Source: JBCCEJ01 sp039030335
GTDB lineage: Bacteria > Pseudomonadota > Gammaproteobacteria > HK1
Reading direction: 5' to 3'
Assembly: GCA_039030335.1 (NCBI GenBank)
Contig: JBCCEJ010000021.1
Location: 8,749-72,748 of the forward strand
Length of the DNA stretch: 64,000 nucleotides
The translations under genes and the position numbers were made by a program. The notes beneath the pieces were generated by a model. The model did no database searches, had not been told where the DNA came from, and worked only from the letters and a program-made list of their open reading frames with translations. Below, piece after piece: positions 7,202 to 15,424 of the stretch (positions within the stretch are counted from its first letter, which is position 1; the number at the start of each line of letters is the position of its first letter).

Positions 7202-8776
7202 TTGAGCGAATTTGACAGTCTGAATACCCGTGTGCTCGTCATCGATGATGACGAGGCCGTTCGCGACAGCCTGTATCAGATCCTGACGCCGCCCGAACGC
7301 GATGACGCCCTGCTGGGCGCGGAAGCCGCGCTGTTTGATGACGCGACGCCAGTGCGGCGCGGAGAGACCCATCTGTTCGAATTCTCCGTCGACACCGCAG
7401 CGACCGGTGAGCGTGGCATCGAACTCGTCGCGGCGGCAGCTGAGCGCGAAGATCCGTACGCCGTCGTGTTCTGCGATATCCGTATGCCCGGCATCGACGG
7501 CGTCGCCACGGTGGAGCGGATCCGCGAATACGATCAGGCTGCGGAAATCATCTTCGTCACCGCCTACAACGACTACTCGGTCAGCGAAATCGTGTCGCGC
7601 GCCGGAGCCAACGTCGGCTACTACTGCAAGCCATTTTCGACCGAAGAAGTTCGACAGGTCGCGACCAAAGCGGTTTACAGCTGGAACAAGACCCGCAGCC
7701 TGGAAAAGTTGATCTCGGTTATCGCCCGGCTGAAGGGTGCGCGTGGTGACCTCGACCGCCTGCTGCATCACATTCTGGCGCAGGTGGCGGAATTGTTAGG
7801 CTCGCGTTCTGCACTGATCGCGCGGCGCATCCCGGAGGCGAACCCGGAAGTGGTGGTGGCGATCGGACAGCTTTCCGATCCGACCTACGCAAGCCGGTTC
7901 CTCGATACGATCGCGGTCGCGCCCGACGACGACATCCTGACGACGGACGCATTCGTCTGTTTTCCGCTCGCCGGCTACCGCATCGTCGCACTGTTCGAGT
8001 CGGATGTTGGAGCTCTCAATACGGAGCGCGGCTACATTGTACGGTTGTTCCTCGCGCAGGCCTCGCAAATCCTCGAAAACACCGAACTCCAGGAACGTCT
8101 GCTGCGCTCGGAGAAGCTGACGGCGATCGGTCAGGCCGTCAGTATGGCGGCGCACGATATGCGTGGTCCGATCGGAGCGATCAAGAATGCGCTCGAAGTC
8201 GCCGCCTTGCAGAGCGACTCGATGGACGCGCAGCAGCGCATGCGAGCACGCGTGGAGAGGGCCGCGCAGGTCGCTCTGAATCTGGTAAACGATATCGTCG
8301 ACTTCGCCGAGGAGCGCTCGGTCGAGGTAACTCAGGTCGAACTGGCGGAGGTGCTGGAACAGTTGCGTGAACTGCTCCAGCAGATGCCAGCCGGGGGTAT
8401 GTTGCAGATAGTCAATTCTCTCAGCGACGCGCCCACGGTGCTGGCCGATCAGCAAAAGGTGCTGCGGATCCTCTGGAACCTCGTCAACAACTCCGCGCAG
8501 GCGCTGTATGTGGCTGCAACCGAAAATCCGGCGATCACGATAGCGTTCCACCAGGATGCCGGTATGTGCGTATTGTCGGTGATCGATAACGGACCTGGCA
8601 TTCCCGACGAGGTGCAGGCCCGCATGTTCGAGCCGTTTATATCCCAGGGGCGGATCGAAGGTACCGGGCTGGGTCTCGCGATCGTTCGCCAGGCCACGGT
8701 CAAGATGGGCGGTACCGTCGTGTGTCACTCGGAGCCCGGGCACACGTGTTTCGAGATTCATCTGCAACTCGCCTGA
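7202..8776 (+). CDS. Receiver-histidine kinase hybrid with a GAF-like middle domain
   Basis: 524 residues from a TTG at 7202, chosen because AGGAAG sits seven bases upstream and the receiver domain starts right after it; in-frame starts at 7115 and 7178 also exist. The receiver has an acidic IDDDE cluster, phosphoacceptor Asp in VFCDIRMPG and Lys in YYCKPFS. An insertion of about 35 residues lies between its first strands. A GAF-like region follows, then the H-box AAHDMRGPIG and a HATPase domain (LVNNSAQA, IDNGPG, GTGLGL). Phosphate could pass from the upstream kinase to this receiver. There is no DNA-binding domain, so the output lies elsewhere. Confidence 0.86.
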   Translation: MSEFDSLNTRVLVIDDDEAVRDSLYQILTPPERDDALLGAEAALFDDATPVRRGETHLFEFSVDTAATGERGIELVAAAAEREDPYAVVFCDIRMPGIDGVATVERIREYDQAAEIIFVTAYNDYSVSEIVSRAGANVGYYCKPFSTEEVRQVATKAVYSWNKTRSLEKLISVIARLKGARGDLDRLLHHILAQVAELLGSRSALIARRIPEANPEVVVAIGQLSDPTYASRFLDTIAVAPDDDILTTDAFVCFPLAGYRIVALFESDVGALNTERGYIVRLFLAQASQILENTELQERLLRSEKLTAIGQAVSMAAHDMRGPIGAIKNALEVAALQSDSMDAQQRMRARVERAAQVALNLVNDIVDFAEERSVEVTQVELAEVLEQLRELLQQMPAGGMLQIVNSLSDAPTVLADQQKVLRILWNLVNNSAQALYVAATENPAITIAFHQDAGMCVLSVIDNGPGIPDEVQARMFEPFISQGRIEGTGLGLAIVRQATVKMGGTVVCHSEPGHTCFEIHLQLA

Positions 8777-9762
8777 GCGCTGACCCACGCTTGCGGGTCT
8801 GGGCCACCGTCGCGCGGCGGGTCTCCGGCCTGAGCTGGTTAGCCGGGCTGGTCATGGTCATGACCGTGCTGGCCACGGTGTACGCATTGACGGATCCGGC
8901 GACCCTGAGTGCCCGTTTCGCCTCGGTCCGATGGTCCTGGTTTGTCGCGGCGGCCATTCTGCTGTTGTCGGAAGGGTGTTTTACGGCCTGGCGTCTGCGC
9001 GTCTTCACTCCAGGTCCACCATCATTTCGTGCGTGTTTGCATATCTCCGCCTGGTTCGTACTGTTTCTGGTCGCCTTGCCGGCCCGGGTCGGTGAAGTGG
9101 CCGCGGCGTTCTTGCTGAAGCACTTTGCCGGCCAGTCGACTGCGCCGGCACTGACCAACCTCCTGACCCAAAGAGCACTGGACCTGATGTTTCTCATCGC
9201 TGTGTTCCTGCTGTTATCGGCGGCGGTTTCGTCGTTGCCTTCGGGGCCCGAGGTGCTGGGCCTGGCCATCGCCCTGTTCGTGGCGCTGGCGATCGGCGTG
9301 TGGCGGCTGGAGCAGTTGCTTGCGCTCGCTGCCAACGCGACTCTGCGAGCCGGGAACATAACCGGGGTTGGCATTTTTCGGAGCCTTGCGCGAGCCGCGT
9401 TGAAGGCACGAAGTTGGCGGCGCCATTACTTGACGACGTCGGTCATGTCGATGGGTTTTGTCGTCACCCTGCTGAAGTGGCTGGCCAATCTGGGCGGACT
9501 GGCCCTGCTGCTACACGCTTTCGGCGTGCCGGTGGGTTGGGCAGAAAAATTCCTGCTTGCCGCGGCCTTCAATTTTCTTGCCGTGGTACCGTTGCAGACT
9601 GTCGGCGGCGTGGGATTGAGCGAAGTCGGACTGGCCGGCGCGCTGGTCGCCTTCGGCCTGACGCTTGAAGACGCCGTAGCGATCAGTGTCCTCGTGCGTC
9701 TGGTGCTTATCGTATCGCCGCTCGTATTCTGGTCCACGATCACGTTCGGCGTACGAGACTGA
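8722..9762 (+). CDS. Lysylphosphatidylglycerol synthase-type transmembrane (flippase-like) protein
   Basis: Up to 346 residues with about eight hydrophobic segments, ending soon after a VSPLVFWSTITF helix. The overall pattern, with a conserved PARVGE loop between early helices and a VGGVGLSEVGLAG segment near the end, matches the UPF0104/LPG-synthase membrane domain family. Members act in lipid or glycolipid modification or transport. The GTG at 8722 would overlap the preceding kinase by 55 bases and has no good ribosome-binding site; a TTG at 8791 is an alternative. It is probably cotranscribed with the kinase operon. No catalytic domain is fused, so its exact role is open. Confidence 0.75.
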   Translation: MSLGARAHVFRDSSATRLSADPRLRVWATVARRVSGLSWLAGLVMVMTVLATVYALTDPATLSARFASVRWSWFVAAAILLLSEGCFTAWRLRVFTPGPPSFRACLHISAWFVLFLVALPARVGEVAAAFLLKHFAGQSTAPALTNLLTQRALDLMFLIAVFLLLSAAVSSLPSGPEVLGLAIALFVALAIGVWRLEQLLALAANATLRAGNITGVGIFRSLARAALKARSWRRHYLTTSVMSMGFVVTLLKWLANLGGLALLLHAFGVPVGWAEKFLLAAAFNFLAVVPLQTVGGVGLSEVGLAGALVAFGLTLEDAVAISVLVRLVLIVSPLVFWSTITFGVRD

Positions 9763-9789
9763 ATTCGCGCCGTATCCCAGCGAAGGCCG

Positions 9790-10545
9790 ATGAGCGCACC
9801 GACACCACCACCGCCGGCCGACGCGAAGACCGATGCCAAGTACGATGCGCTCGAAGCGCGCTACGGCGCGGATACTACGCGCGCCAGCGGTTATCGTTTG
9901 CATCGGTATTTCCTGGAAGAACGCAAGCTGTTGGATGAACTGCTCGCGACCGCTGAGGGGCGCGTGCTCGATGTCGGCTGCGGCACTGGGCTGATGGGTA
10001 CGCCGTTGCTGGCGCGCGGGTGCAGCCTGTTGGGCCTGGACTTCAATCTGAACGCCTGCCGGGTTGCCCGGAGCAACGGCATCGCAGCGACTCGCGGGAA
10101 TGCTTTTCAATTGCCGTTTCGCACCAGCAGCGTGGATCACGCCTTCTGTTGTCAGTTCTTCAACCAGCAACCGCCAGGGAAATTGCCGGGTTTCTTTGCA
10201 GAACTCGCGCGCGTGCTGCGCGAGGACGGGTATCTGTTGCTCGTCTGGCGAAACGACCAGGCCTGGATCCACCGCACCGCCCACGCCGCATTCACGCTAC
10301 TCGACGTTTTGACGGGCCGACCGCGTTTCCCGGTGTTCTCGCACCCGATGGTCAACGTGCTGGCGTGCGCGGAAGCAACCGGGTTCTCTACCGTTCGGAA
10401 GCTATTGAGCTTCCCGCTGATGGGCACCCGTTTCGAAGGCCGAGATACTGTGGGGGCGCGGCTGTTTGGCGCATCGTGTGTGCTGTTGCTTAAGCGTACG
10501 CGCAGCCCGGCCAGCGTGGCGAAGTCTCAGGCGTCAGCCGTGTAA
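9790..10545 (+). CDS. Class I SAM-dependent methyltransferase
   Basis: 251 residues with a Rossmann-type methyltransferase domain. Motif I is VLDVGCGTGLMG (about residues 59-70), followed by LLGLDFN for motif II, a post-motif acidic region and LREDGYLLLVWRN for the later strand. It resembles small-molecule methyltransferases of the Methyltransf_11 type; the substrate cannot be told. It follows the membrane protein by 27 bases on the same strand and converges with another methyltransferase, the two genes overlapping by 19 bases at their 3' ends. Confidence 0.82.
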   Translation: MSAPTPPPPADAKTDAKYDALEARYGADTTRASGYRLHRYFLEERKLLDELLATAEGRVLDVGCGTGLMGTPLLARGCSLLGLDFNLNACRVARSNGIAATRGNAFQLPFRTSSVDHAFCCQFFNQQPPGKLPGFFAELARVLREDGYLLLVWRNDQAWIHRTAHAAFTLLDVLTGRPRFPVFSHPMVNVLACAEATGFSTVRKLLSFPLMGTRFEGRDTVGARLFGASCVLLLKRTRSPASVAKSQASAV

Positions 10546-11414
10546 AGCTGGTACATGATGTCTGCCGGCAGGACGAAACGCAGCAGCGGATAGCCAGCCA
10601 ACACGGCACCGTAAACCAGCGTGCCCGTTACCGCGTTGAAGCTGTCGCCTTCCATCACCCGCTCACGCAGCCCGTGTAGCGTCACCGACGGGAGGGAACC
10701 CCGGTCGCGTTGCTTGAAGCCGGCATCTTCGACCAGCGTGCGCAGATTACGATCGGTGAAGTAATGCAAGTGCGGGCTCTCGTAGCCCTTTTGCCAGAGT
10801 CGCTCCAGCGTGCGGTCATCACCGAGGCGCGCGAGCAGTCGCGCTACCCGGTACAAGACGCCGCCAGCGCACGGCAGGTTCAGTAACAGCAATCCATCGG
10901 GTGCGAGTGCCCCGCGTACAGCCTGCAGTACGGCGCGACAGTCCGGAATGTGTTCGAACACGTCGTTGAAGCAGATGAGGTCGTAGCGGCGCGCAGGGTC
11001 CAGGCACTCGGGAAAGTAGCCGCGTACGACGTCGATGCCGACATCTGCCGCTCGATCTGCCATCCGGTCGTCTGGCTCGATGCCCTCGATAACCATGCCC
11101 GCATCCCGAGCTGCGGTCAGAAACCAGCCGGCGGCACAGCCTACTTCCAGTACCCGCATGTCTTTCAGTTGACGCTGTCGGGCGATGTGGCCGAGCAGCA
11201 GCGCCGCGTTTTGCTCGCGCAGCGGCCGCATGAACTCTTCTGACACCGGGTCCCAGCCGAGCAGCGGGCCGTCATGCCAGGCCGGATCGGCGAGCAGTGA
11301 CGATTCGTTTCCGCATCGTCCGCACTGTTTCAGCCACGGTCGCAGACCAGTTTCGACCGACGTGCCGCATACCGCACAGTGCGGGTTCTCACCGTTGGTG
11401 GAACCGTTGCTCAT
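10527..11414 (-). CDS. Class I SAM-dependent methyltransferase with N-terminal zinc ribbon
   Basis: 295 residues. Two Cys pairs near the N-terminus (CAVC and CGRC) look like a zinc ribbon. The methyltransferase core follows with motif I VLEVGCAAGWFL, acidic motif II GIEPDD, ICFNDVFEHIPD, and LAPDGLLLLNLP. This architecture is common among methyltransferases in surface-sugar and secondary-metabolite clusters. It overlaps the upstream uronate dehydrogenase-like gene by four bases, indicating one operon. A hydrophobic segment near residues 265-285 may make membrane contact. The substrate is unknown. Confidence 0.8.
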   Translation of the reverse strand: MSNGSTNGENPHCAVCGTSVETGLRPWLKQCGRCGNESSLLADPAWHDGPLLGWDPVSEEFMRPLREQNAALLLGHIARQRQLKDMRVLEVGCAAGWFLTAARDAGMVIEGIEPDDRMADRAADVGIDVVRGYFPECLDPARRYDLICFNDVFEHIPDCRAVLQAVRGALAPDGLLLLNLPCAGGVLYRVARLLARLGDDRTLERLWQKGYESPHLHYFTDRNLRTLVEDAGFKQRDRGSLPSVTLHGLRERVMEGDSFNAVTGTLVYGAVLAGYPLLRFVLPADIMYQLYTADA

Positions 11415-12217
11415 GAATCGTCCGGATGGGGAAACGCGCAGAACATGCCGCCGACGTACTCTACGGCAGGATCGAACGGGTCGCCCGGTTCGGAGGCGGC
11501 CTCGACCGCTTCGCGGTAACTCTCGGCGCTGTCTTGCGGCCGATAGCCGAGATGGGGGATTTTGTGGTTGGAAAATAGTGTTTCACGATTGTCCGAAACA
11601 CCGTAGGCGATGGTGTAGCCGACCCGTTCGGCAGTCAGGCATCGTTCTACCAGCTGTACCAGGTCGCGAAAGCTGAGCCACGTCGCCAGCTGGCGACGGT
11701 CGGTCGGTGCCGGGAAACAGGAGTTGATGCGCAGGCACGCAGATTCGATGCCGAACTTGTCGAAGTAGAGTTTTGCCAGATCTTCCACGAAACACTTCGA
11801 CAAGCCGTACAGAGTGTCCGGCCGGTGTGGTGTGTCCGTGTCTGCGCCCGATTCGCGGCGTACGAAGCCAACTGCGTGATTGGAGCTTGCATACACGATG
11901 CGCTTGACGCCGTGTCGCCGGGCCGCCTCGTAGACGTTGTAGCCCCCTTTGATGGACGACTCGAGAATTTCTTCCCACGGCCTCTCCACCGGGGCTGCGC
12001 CGAAATGAACGACGGCATCACAGCCCGCGACGAGTTGCTCGACGGCGTCGAAGTCTCCGAGCTCACAGGTCATCACTTCCTCACCATCACCTGCCGGAGC
12101 CATAGGTGCCCGATCGGAAAGGCGCAGCGTGGTCGCCAACGGGGCCAGACCGCGCCGTAGTTCGCGACCGAGGTTGCCGGCCGCGCCCGTGATCAACAAA
12201 CGGTTGTAACGCGCCAT
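11411..12217 (-). CDS. NAD-dependent epimerase/dehydratase, uronate dehydrogenase-like
   Basis: 268 residues of an extended SDR. The N-terminal TGAAGNLG motif binds NAD, the YASSNHAVG segment carries the catalytic Ser, and YGLSK is the Tyr/Lys pair. The late RINSCFP and AYGVSDNRE segments and the HLGYRPQDSAE motif closely resemble Agrobacterium uronate dehydrogenase, which oxidises galacturonate or glucuronate to an aldarolactone. That makes uronate oxidation the best guess; other sugar-acid substrates are possible. It forms a minus-strand operon with the methyltransferase downstream and perhaps the TauD-type oxygenase upstream, across a 160-base gap. Confidence 0.78.
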   Translation of the reverse strand: MARYNRLLITGAAGNLGRELRRGLAPLATTLRLSDRAPMAPAGDGEEVMTCELGDFDAVEQLVAGCDAVVHFGAAPVERPWEEILESSIKGGYNVYEAARRHGVKRIVYASSNHAVGFVRRESGADTDTPHRPDTLYGLSKCFVEDLAKLYFDKFGIESACLRINSCFPAPTDRRQLATWLSFRDLVQLVERCLTAERVGYTIAYGVSDNRETLFSNHKIPHLGYRPQDSAESYREAVEAASEPGDPFDPAVEYVGGMFCAFPHPDDS

Positions 12218-12377
12218 CTATCAAGGTTCTCCAACTCGGTTATGCCTGAAATTGCCGACGCCAGGCCGCCCGCGCAGTGCGCGGCTACTCGTCATATTGG
12301 CTGTATAAATGAACAGATAGGATCACTGACCCGCACTGGCAGGCAGACCGCTGGAATGACGGTACGAAATGGGCTGC

Positions 12378-13238
12378 TCAATACGGCTGATCGCCGCTTA
12401 TCTGGACCCGTCGCATCACGCGGCGCCCGGCCTGTGCGTCGTCCACTGCCAGATGTTTGACGCAGCGGTTATCCCAGAAAGCGACCGAGCCCGGCGCCCA
12501 CCGGAACCTGCACGTAAATTCCGGCCGATGCCCCCAGTCCATCAACCAATTCAGCATGGGCCTGCTCTCGGCCTCTGTCATACCTTCGAACCCAACCGTA
12601 TACGAGTGGTTGACGAACAGGCATTGGCGCCCGGTTTCCGGGTGCGTGCGTACCACCGGGTGGTGGGATATCGTCTCGTGCCACTCCGGACCTGTCCTTG
12701 CCTTGGTGCTGCGACCGCGGCTGCGGGCGGCGGCGCCCGGGCCGGCCACGAGCCGATCGGAATGGACGGCACGAAGGCCCGACAACATCCGTTGCATTCC
12801 CGTCGACAAGGCTTCATAGGCGAGCGTCTGGCTGGCGAAGAGCGTGTCGCCGCCGAACGGCGGCACTTCCAGCGCGTGCAAAATGGCGCCCATCGGCGGC
12901 TCCGGCATCATCGTTGTATCCGCGTGCCAGTCTTCGCCAACGATGCGTTCATCGGTCGTCTCGCGCACTATCGTAACGACCTCAGGTTCGTCGGAGATCA
13001 GGAACGGATGGATGAAGATGTCGCCAAACCGGCGCGCGAGCGATTTGTGGGTCTCCGTATCGAATGACTGCTCCCGGAAGAACACGACGCCATGGTCCAG
13101 CAATGCACGCCTGATTCCGGCAACGGTGTCGTCCGTGAGCGCCGCGGCCAGATCGACTCCATGCAGTTCGGCTCCGAGAGCTCCACTGATCGGTCGGATT
13201 TCGAGGTGATTGGTTTCAGGTTGAAGCACGTCGTTCAT
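12378..13238 (-). CDS. TauD/TfdA-family Fe(II)/2-oxoglutarate dioxygenase
   Basis: 286 residues covering the whole TauD fold. The first two iron ligands are in WHADTT and the distal His is in the NRCVKHLA segment, followed by an Arg-rich end (RRVMRRVQI) that should bind 2-oxoglutarate. The family hydroxylates sulfonates, phenoxyacids, carnitine precursors and other small acids; this member cannot be assigned a substrate. It starts with MNDVLQPETNH. It lies between the NrtR-like gene and the uronate dehydrogenase-like gene, all on the minus strand. Confidence 0.88.
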   Translation of the reverse strand: MNDVLQPETNHLEIRPISGALGAELHGVDLAAALTDDTVAGIRRALLDHGVVFFREQSFDTETHKSLARRFGDIFIHPFLISDEPEVVTIVRETTDERIVGEDWHADTTMMPEPPMGAILHALEVPPFGGDTLFASQTLAYEALSTGMQRMLSGLRAVHSDRLVAGPGAAARSRGRSTKARTGPEWHETISHHPVVRTHPETGRQCLFVNHSYTVGFEGMTEAESRPMLNWLMDWGHRPEFTCRFRWAPGSVAFWDNRCVKHLAVDDAQAGRRVMRRVQISGDQPY

Positions 13239-13356
13239 GGGTTCTTACCGATATGGGCAGGCATGGACTGCAGTCGGGTCGCACGTTGCTCAGGCCCGCT
13301 AGTCTAGCGCACCACAAACTCTGGCTCGTCATCCGGCCGCGTTGACTTACGCAGCA

Positions 13357-14190
13357 TCAGCGGCGGCTGCGCTCGCCCCGCAGCATCCCGGGAAAGACCG
13401 TCTGCTCATGTCCAGGTTTGATGCGGTAGAGCGCCGCTGGACGGTTCGAGCCGCGTTCGAACGCGCCCGGGACCTGTTCCAACAGATCGGCGTCGTGGAG
13501 TCGACGCCGGAAGGCGCTTTTCTCCAGACGTTGCCCGACCACGAGTTCGAACACCGCCTGGCAACGGGACAACGTGAATGTCGCCGGCAACAGATTGACG
13601 GGCAGGGCGCTGTAGGTGCCCTTGCTGCGCAGACGTGCGAGCGCGGCCGTCAGCAGACTTGCGTGATCGAAGGCAAGGTTCAATTCGCCCGCGGCCGTGT
13701 CAGCTTCGGTCCACGCACTGACCGGCCCGTCGCCGGTCACGATCTCGCCTGTCTGCAAGCGCATGGACTTAGCCCTCAGATCGGTGAGCACACGGGGCGC
13801 GGCATCCCGCGGCAGCAATTCCGCATCGAGTAGCGCGAAATAGACGACCGTTGCCGTCCAGCCCCGTGGATCGCGCGCGCCGTCGCCAAACGCACCCAGC
13901 TGTTCTATGTACGGCGTTTGAATACCGGTCTTCGTAGACACGACCCGGCTGGCCGCGGCGTCCAAATCGGCATCCTGGTGGATGTCGACAAAACCGCCCG
14001 GCAAGGCCCACATACCGCGGCAAGGATGCTCGGGGCGGTTTACAAGCTGCACGCACACCCGGTCTTCGAGCAGCGCGAGCATGACCACGTCCACCGTTAA
14101 CAGAGGTACGTCGTAGTTGCGGATGTCGTAGCTCGACAGGAATTCGGCTTCGGTTGCGCCACCTGGTCTGCCGTGCTGCTTCGTGACCAC
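13357..14190 (-). CDS. NrtR-like Nudix-winged-helix regulator with degenerate Nudix box
   Basis: 277 residues from the GTG at 14190; an in-frame GTG at 14253 would place the start inside the operator repeats, so it is less likely. The N-terminal half is a Nudix fold (WALPGGFVDIHQDADL...). The catalytic signature R-E-x-x-E-E is replaced by RVVSTK, so hydrolysis is probably lost. The C-terminal half, after LAFDHASLL, looks like the winged helix of NrtR regulators, which sense ADP-ribose or NAD-derived ligands. It is divergent from the J-domain/VWA/PurA-like operon, and the CACTAAGT sites between them suggest that it controls both directions. Confidence 0.8.
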   Translation of the reverse strand: MVTKQHGRPGGATEAEFLSSYDIRNYDVPLLTVDVVMLALLEDRVCVQLVNRPEHPCRGMWALPGGFVDIHQDADLDAAASRVVSTKTGIQTPYIEQLGAFGDGARDPRGWTATVVYFALLDAELLPRDAAPRVLTDLRAKSMRLQTGEIVTGDGPVSAWTEADTAAGELNLAFDHASLLTAALARLRSKGTYSALPVNLLPATFTLSRCQAVFELVVGQRLEKSAFRRRLHDADLLEQVPGAFERGSNRPAALYRIKPGHEQTVFPGMLRGERSRR

Positions 14191-14250
14191 TTCGATACCG
14201 CGTCCCCGCCGTGCTCCGGATCGCAGTTTAGCGCTTTGGGGTTGAAATGC

Positions 14251-14300
14251 CACTAAGTAAGTAATATAAAGACACTAAGTTAGTGACAAAAAGCCACTTA
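14251..14300. promoter_or_regulatory. Repeated operator sites between the NrtR-like gene and the J-domain operon
   Basis: CACTAAGT occurs at 14251-14258 and again at 14273-14280, exactly 22 bases (about two helical turns) apart. The second copy is part of CACTAAGTTAGTG (14273-14285), whose six-base arms are perfect inverted repeats around one base. A related CACTTA follows at 14295-14300. The stretch is AT-rich and lies between divergent genes, so these are likely binding sites of the NrtR-like regulator. This is inferred from position and symmetry only. Confidence 0.6.
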
Positions 14301-14309
14301 AAGACTGCG

Positions 14310-15407
14310 ATGAATCTGGATGGCACCGACGCAACTTCTGTACTGGCCTGGGATGCAGCGCATTGGCTGGTCGCCGATGTCGACGAGCTGCTCGGCGCGC
14401 TCGACCGTGAGGCAACCCGGATGGAGCGGGTACGGCGTGCTCTCAGATGGCGCTGGCATCCTGACCGAAACCTGGACGCGGACGCGCAGACCGTGTTCGT
14501 AAGCATCGAGAGGCTGTTCTCCGAGGCGTCGGTCAAACTCAGCGATGGATACGCGCGCGGACATCCCGGCCGCCTGCCGGCCTTGGAACTGCGCGGTGCT
14601 CACGGACAGCACTACCGCTTTCGCCATCGTTTCGAATTCTCTACCGGCGATGCCCGCGGCTACTGCGGCGAGCACCGGATCGCGTACGTCTATCCGGCCG
14701 GCGCCGGGGCGATCGTCGGCGCGTTCGAGCACCGGGTCGCAAACCTTCCGTTCGCCGACGCACCGATGCGGGCCGCGATGGCTGCGGTGCTGCCCGGCGG
14801 GTGCAGGCGGTTTGCCGCTCCCGAAGGCGAGGTGGTGGTGCTGGCTAAACCGCGCGACTTCGTTCCGCTCCCGGTAGTGGTACACATGATGCAAAGGCCC
14901 TGGCGCGCGCAGGACGTTGCGTGGATCGTCAGCAGTCTGCTGAATCTCTGCTGCTATCTGGACTACGCCGGCCTGGGTCACCAGGCCGTGCTGCCTGGAA
15001 ACTGCCTGATTTCACCTTCCGGACACGGCGTCCTGCTGGCCGGCGGGTGGGGCTACGCGAGTCCGGTGGGAGACCCCCTCACGGCTCTGCCGTCGGCGAG
15101 CGCCGCGCTCGCGCCCCCCTCGTATCTGCTGAAGCGCGAGGTGAGTGGCCATCTGGACCGGTACTTGCTGCGTGCTCTGGCGCTCGATCTGCTGGTCGAG
15201 GCGGGGTCTACCGGCATAGACGGACCCACGGGGCGGCACGTTCCGGCACCGATGTACGAATTTCTGCAATTGCCACCCGCGACCACCGCGGCCGCCGACT
15301 ACACGCGGTGGCAGCAGGCGCTGTGGCAGAGCTTTGGTGAGCGCCGTTTCACGCCGTTCGCCCTGTCCGTGGACGACGTCTACGCCCAAGCGTCCACCGT
15401 TTACTAG
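14310..15407 (+). CDS. J-domain protein fused to a kinase-like (pseudokinase) domain
   Basis: 365 residues from the ATG at 14310; the GTG at 14283 overlaps the operator. The N-terminal segment has a DnaJ-type HPD motif at residues 50-52 in WRWHPDRN, with helices around it. The C-terminal two-thirds resembles a degraded protein-kinase fold: LAKP (Lys180) as a VAIK-like lysine, then GLGHQAVLPGN (224-231) where an HxD catalytic loop would be expected but Asp is Ala, and LLAGGWGYASPVG in place of DFG. This suggests a non-catalytic nucleotide or partner-binding module attached to a chaperone-recruiting domain. It is the first gene of a tight operon with the VWA and PurA-like genes. I know the arrangement as recurrent but know of no experimental function. 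Confidence 0.72.
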   Translation: MNLDGTDATSVLAWDAAHWLVADVDELLGALDREATRMERVRRALRWRWHPDRNLDADAQTVFVSIERLFSEASVKLSDGYARGHPGRLPALELRGAHGQHYRFRHRFEFSTGDARGYCGEHRIAYVYPAGAGAIVGAFEHRVANLPFADAPMRAAMAAVLPGGCRRFAAPEGEVVVLAKPRDFVPLPVVVHMMQRPWRAQDVAWIVSSLLNLCCYLDYAGLGHQAVLPGNCLISPSGHGVLLAGGWGYASPVGDPLTALPSASAALAPPSYLLKREVSGHLDRYLLRALALDLLVEAGSTGIDGPTGRHVPAPMYEFLQLPPATTAAADYTRWQQALWQSFGERRFTPFALSVDDVYAQASTVY

Positions 15408-15424
15408 TCGCAAGGAGACAAACC

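Noticed and set aside
14191..14253. GTG at 14253 as start of the NrtR-like gene
   Set aside because: It would overlap the CACTAAGT operator and has no ribosome-binding site; the GTG at 14190 is better placed.
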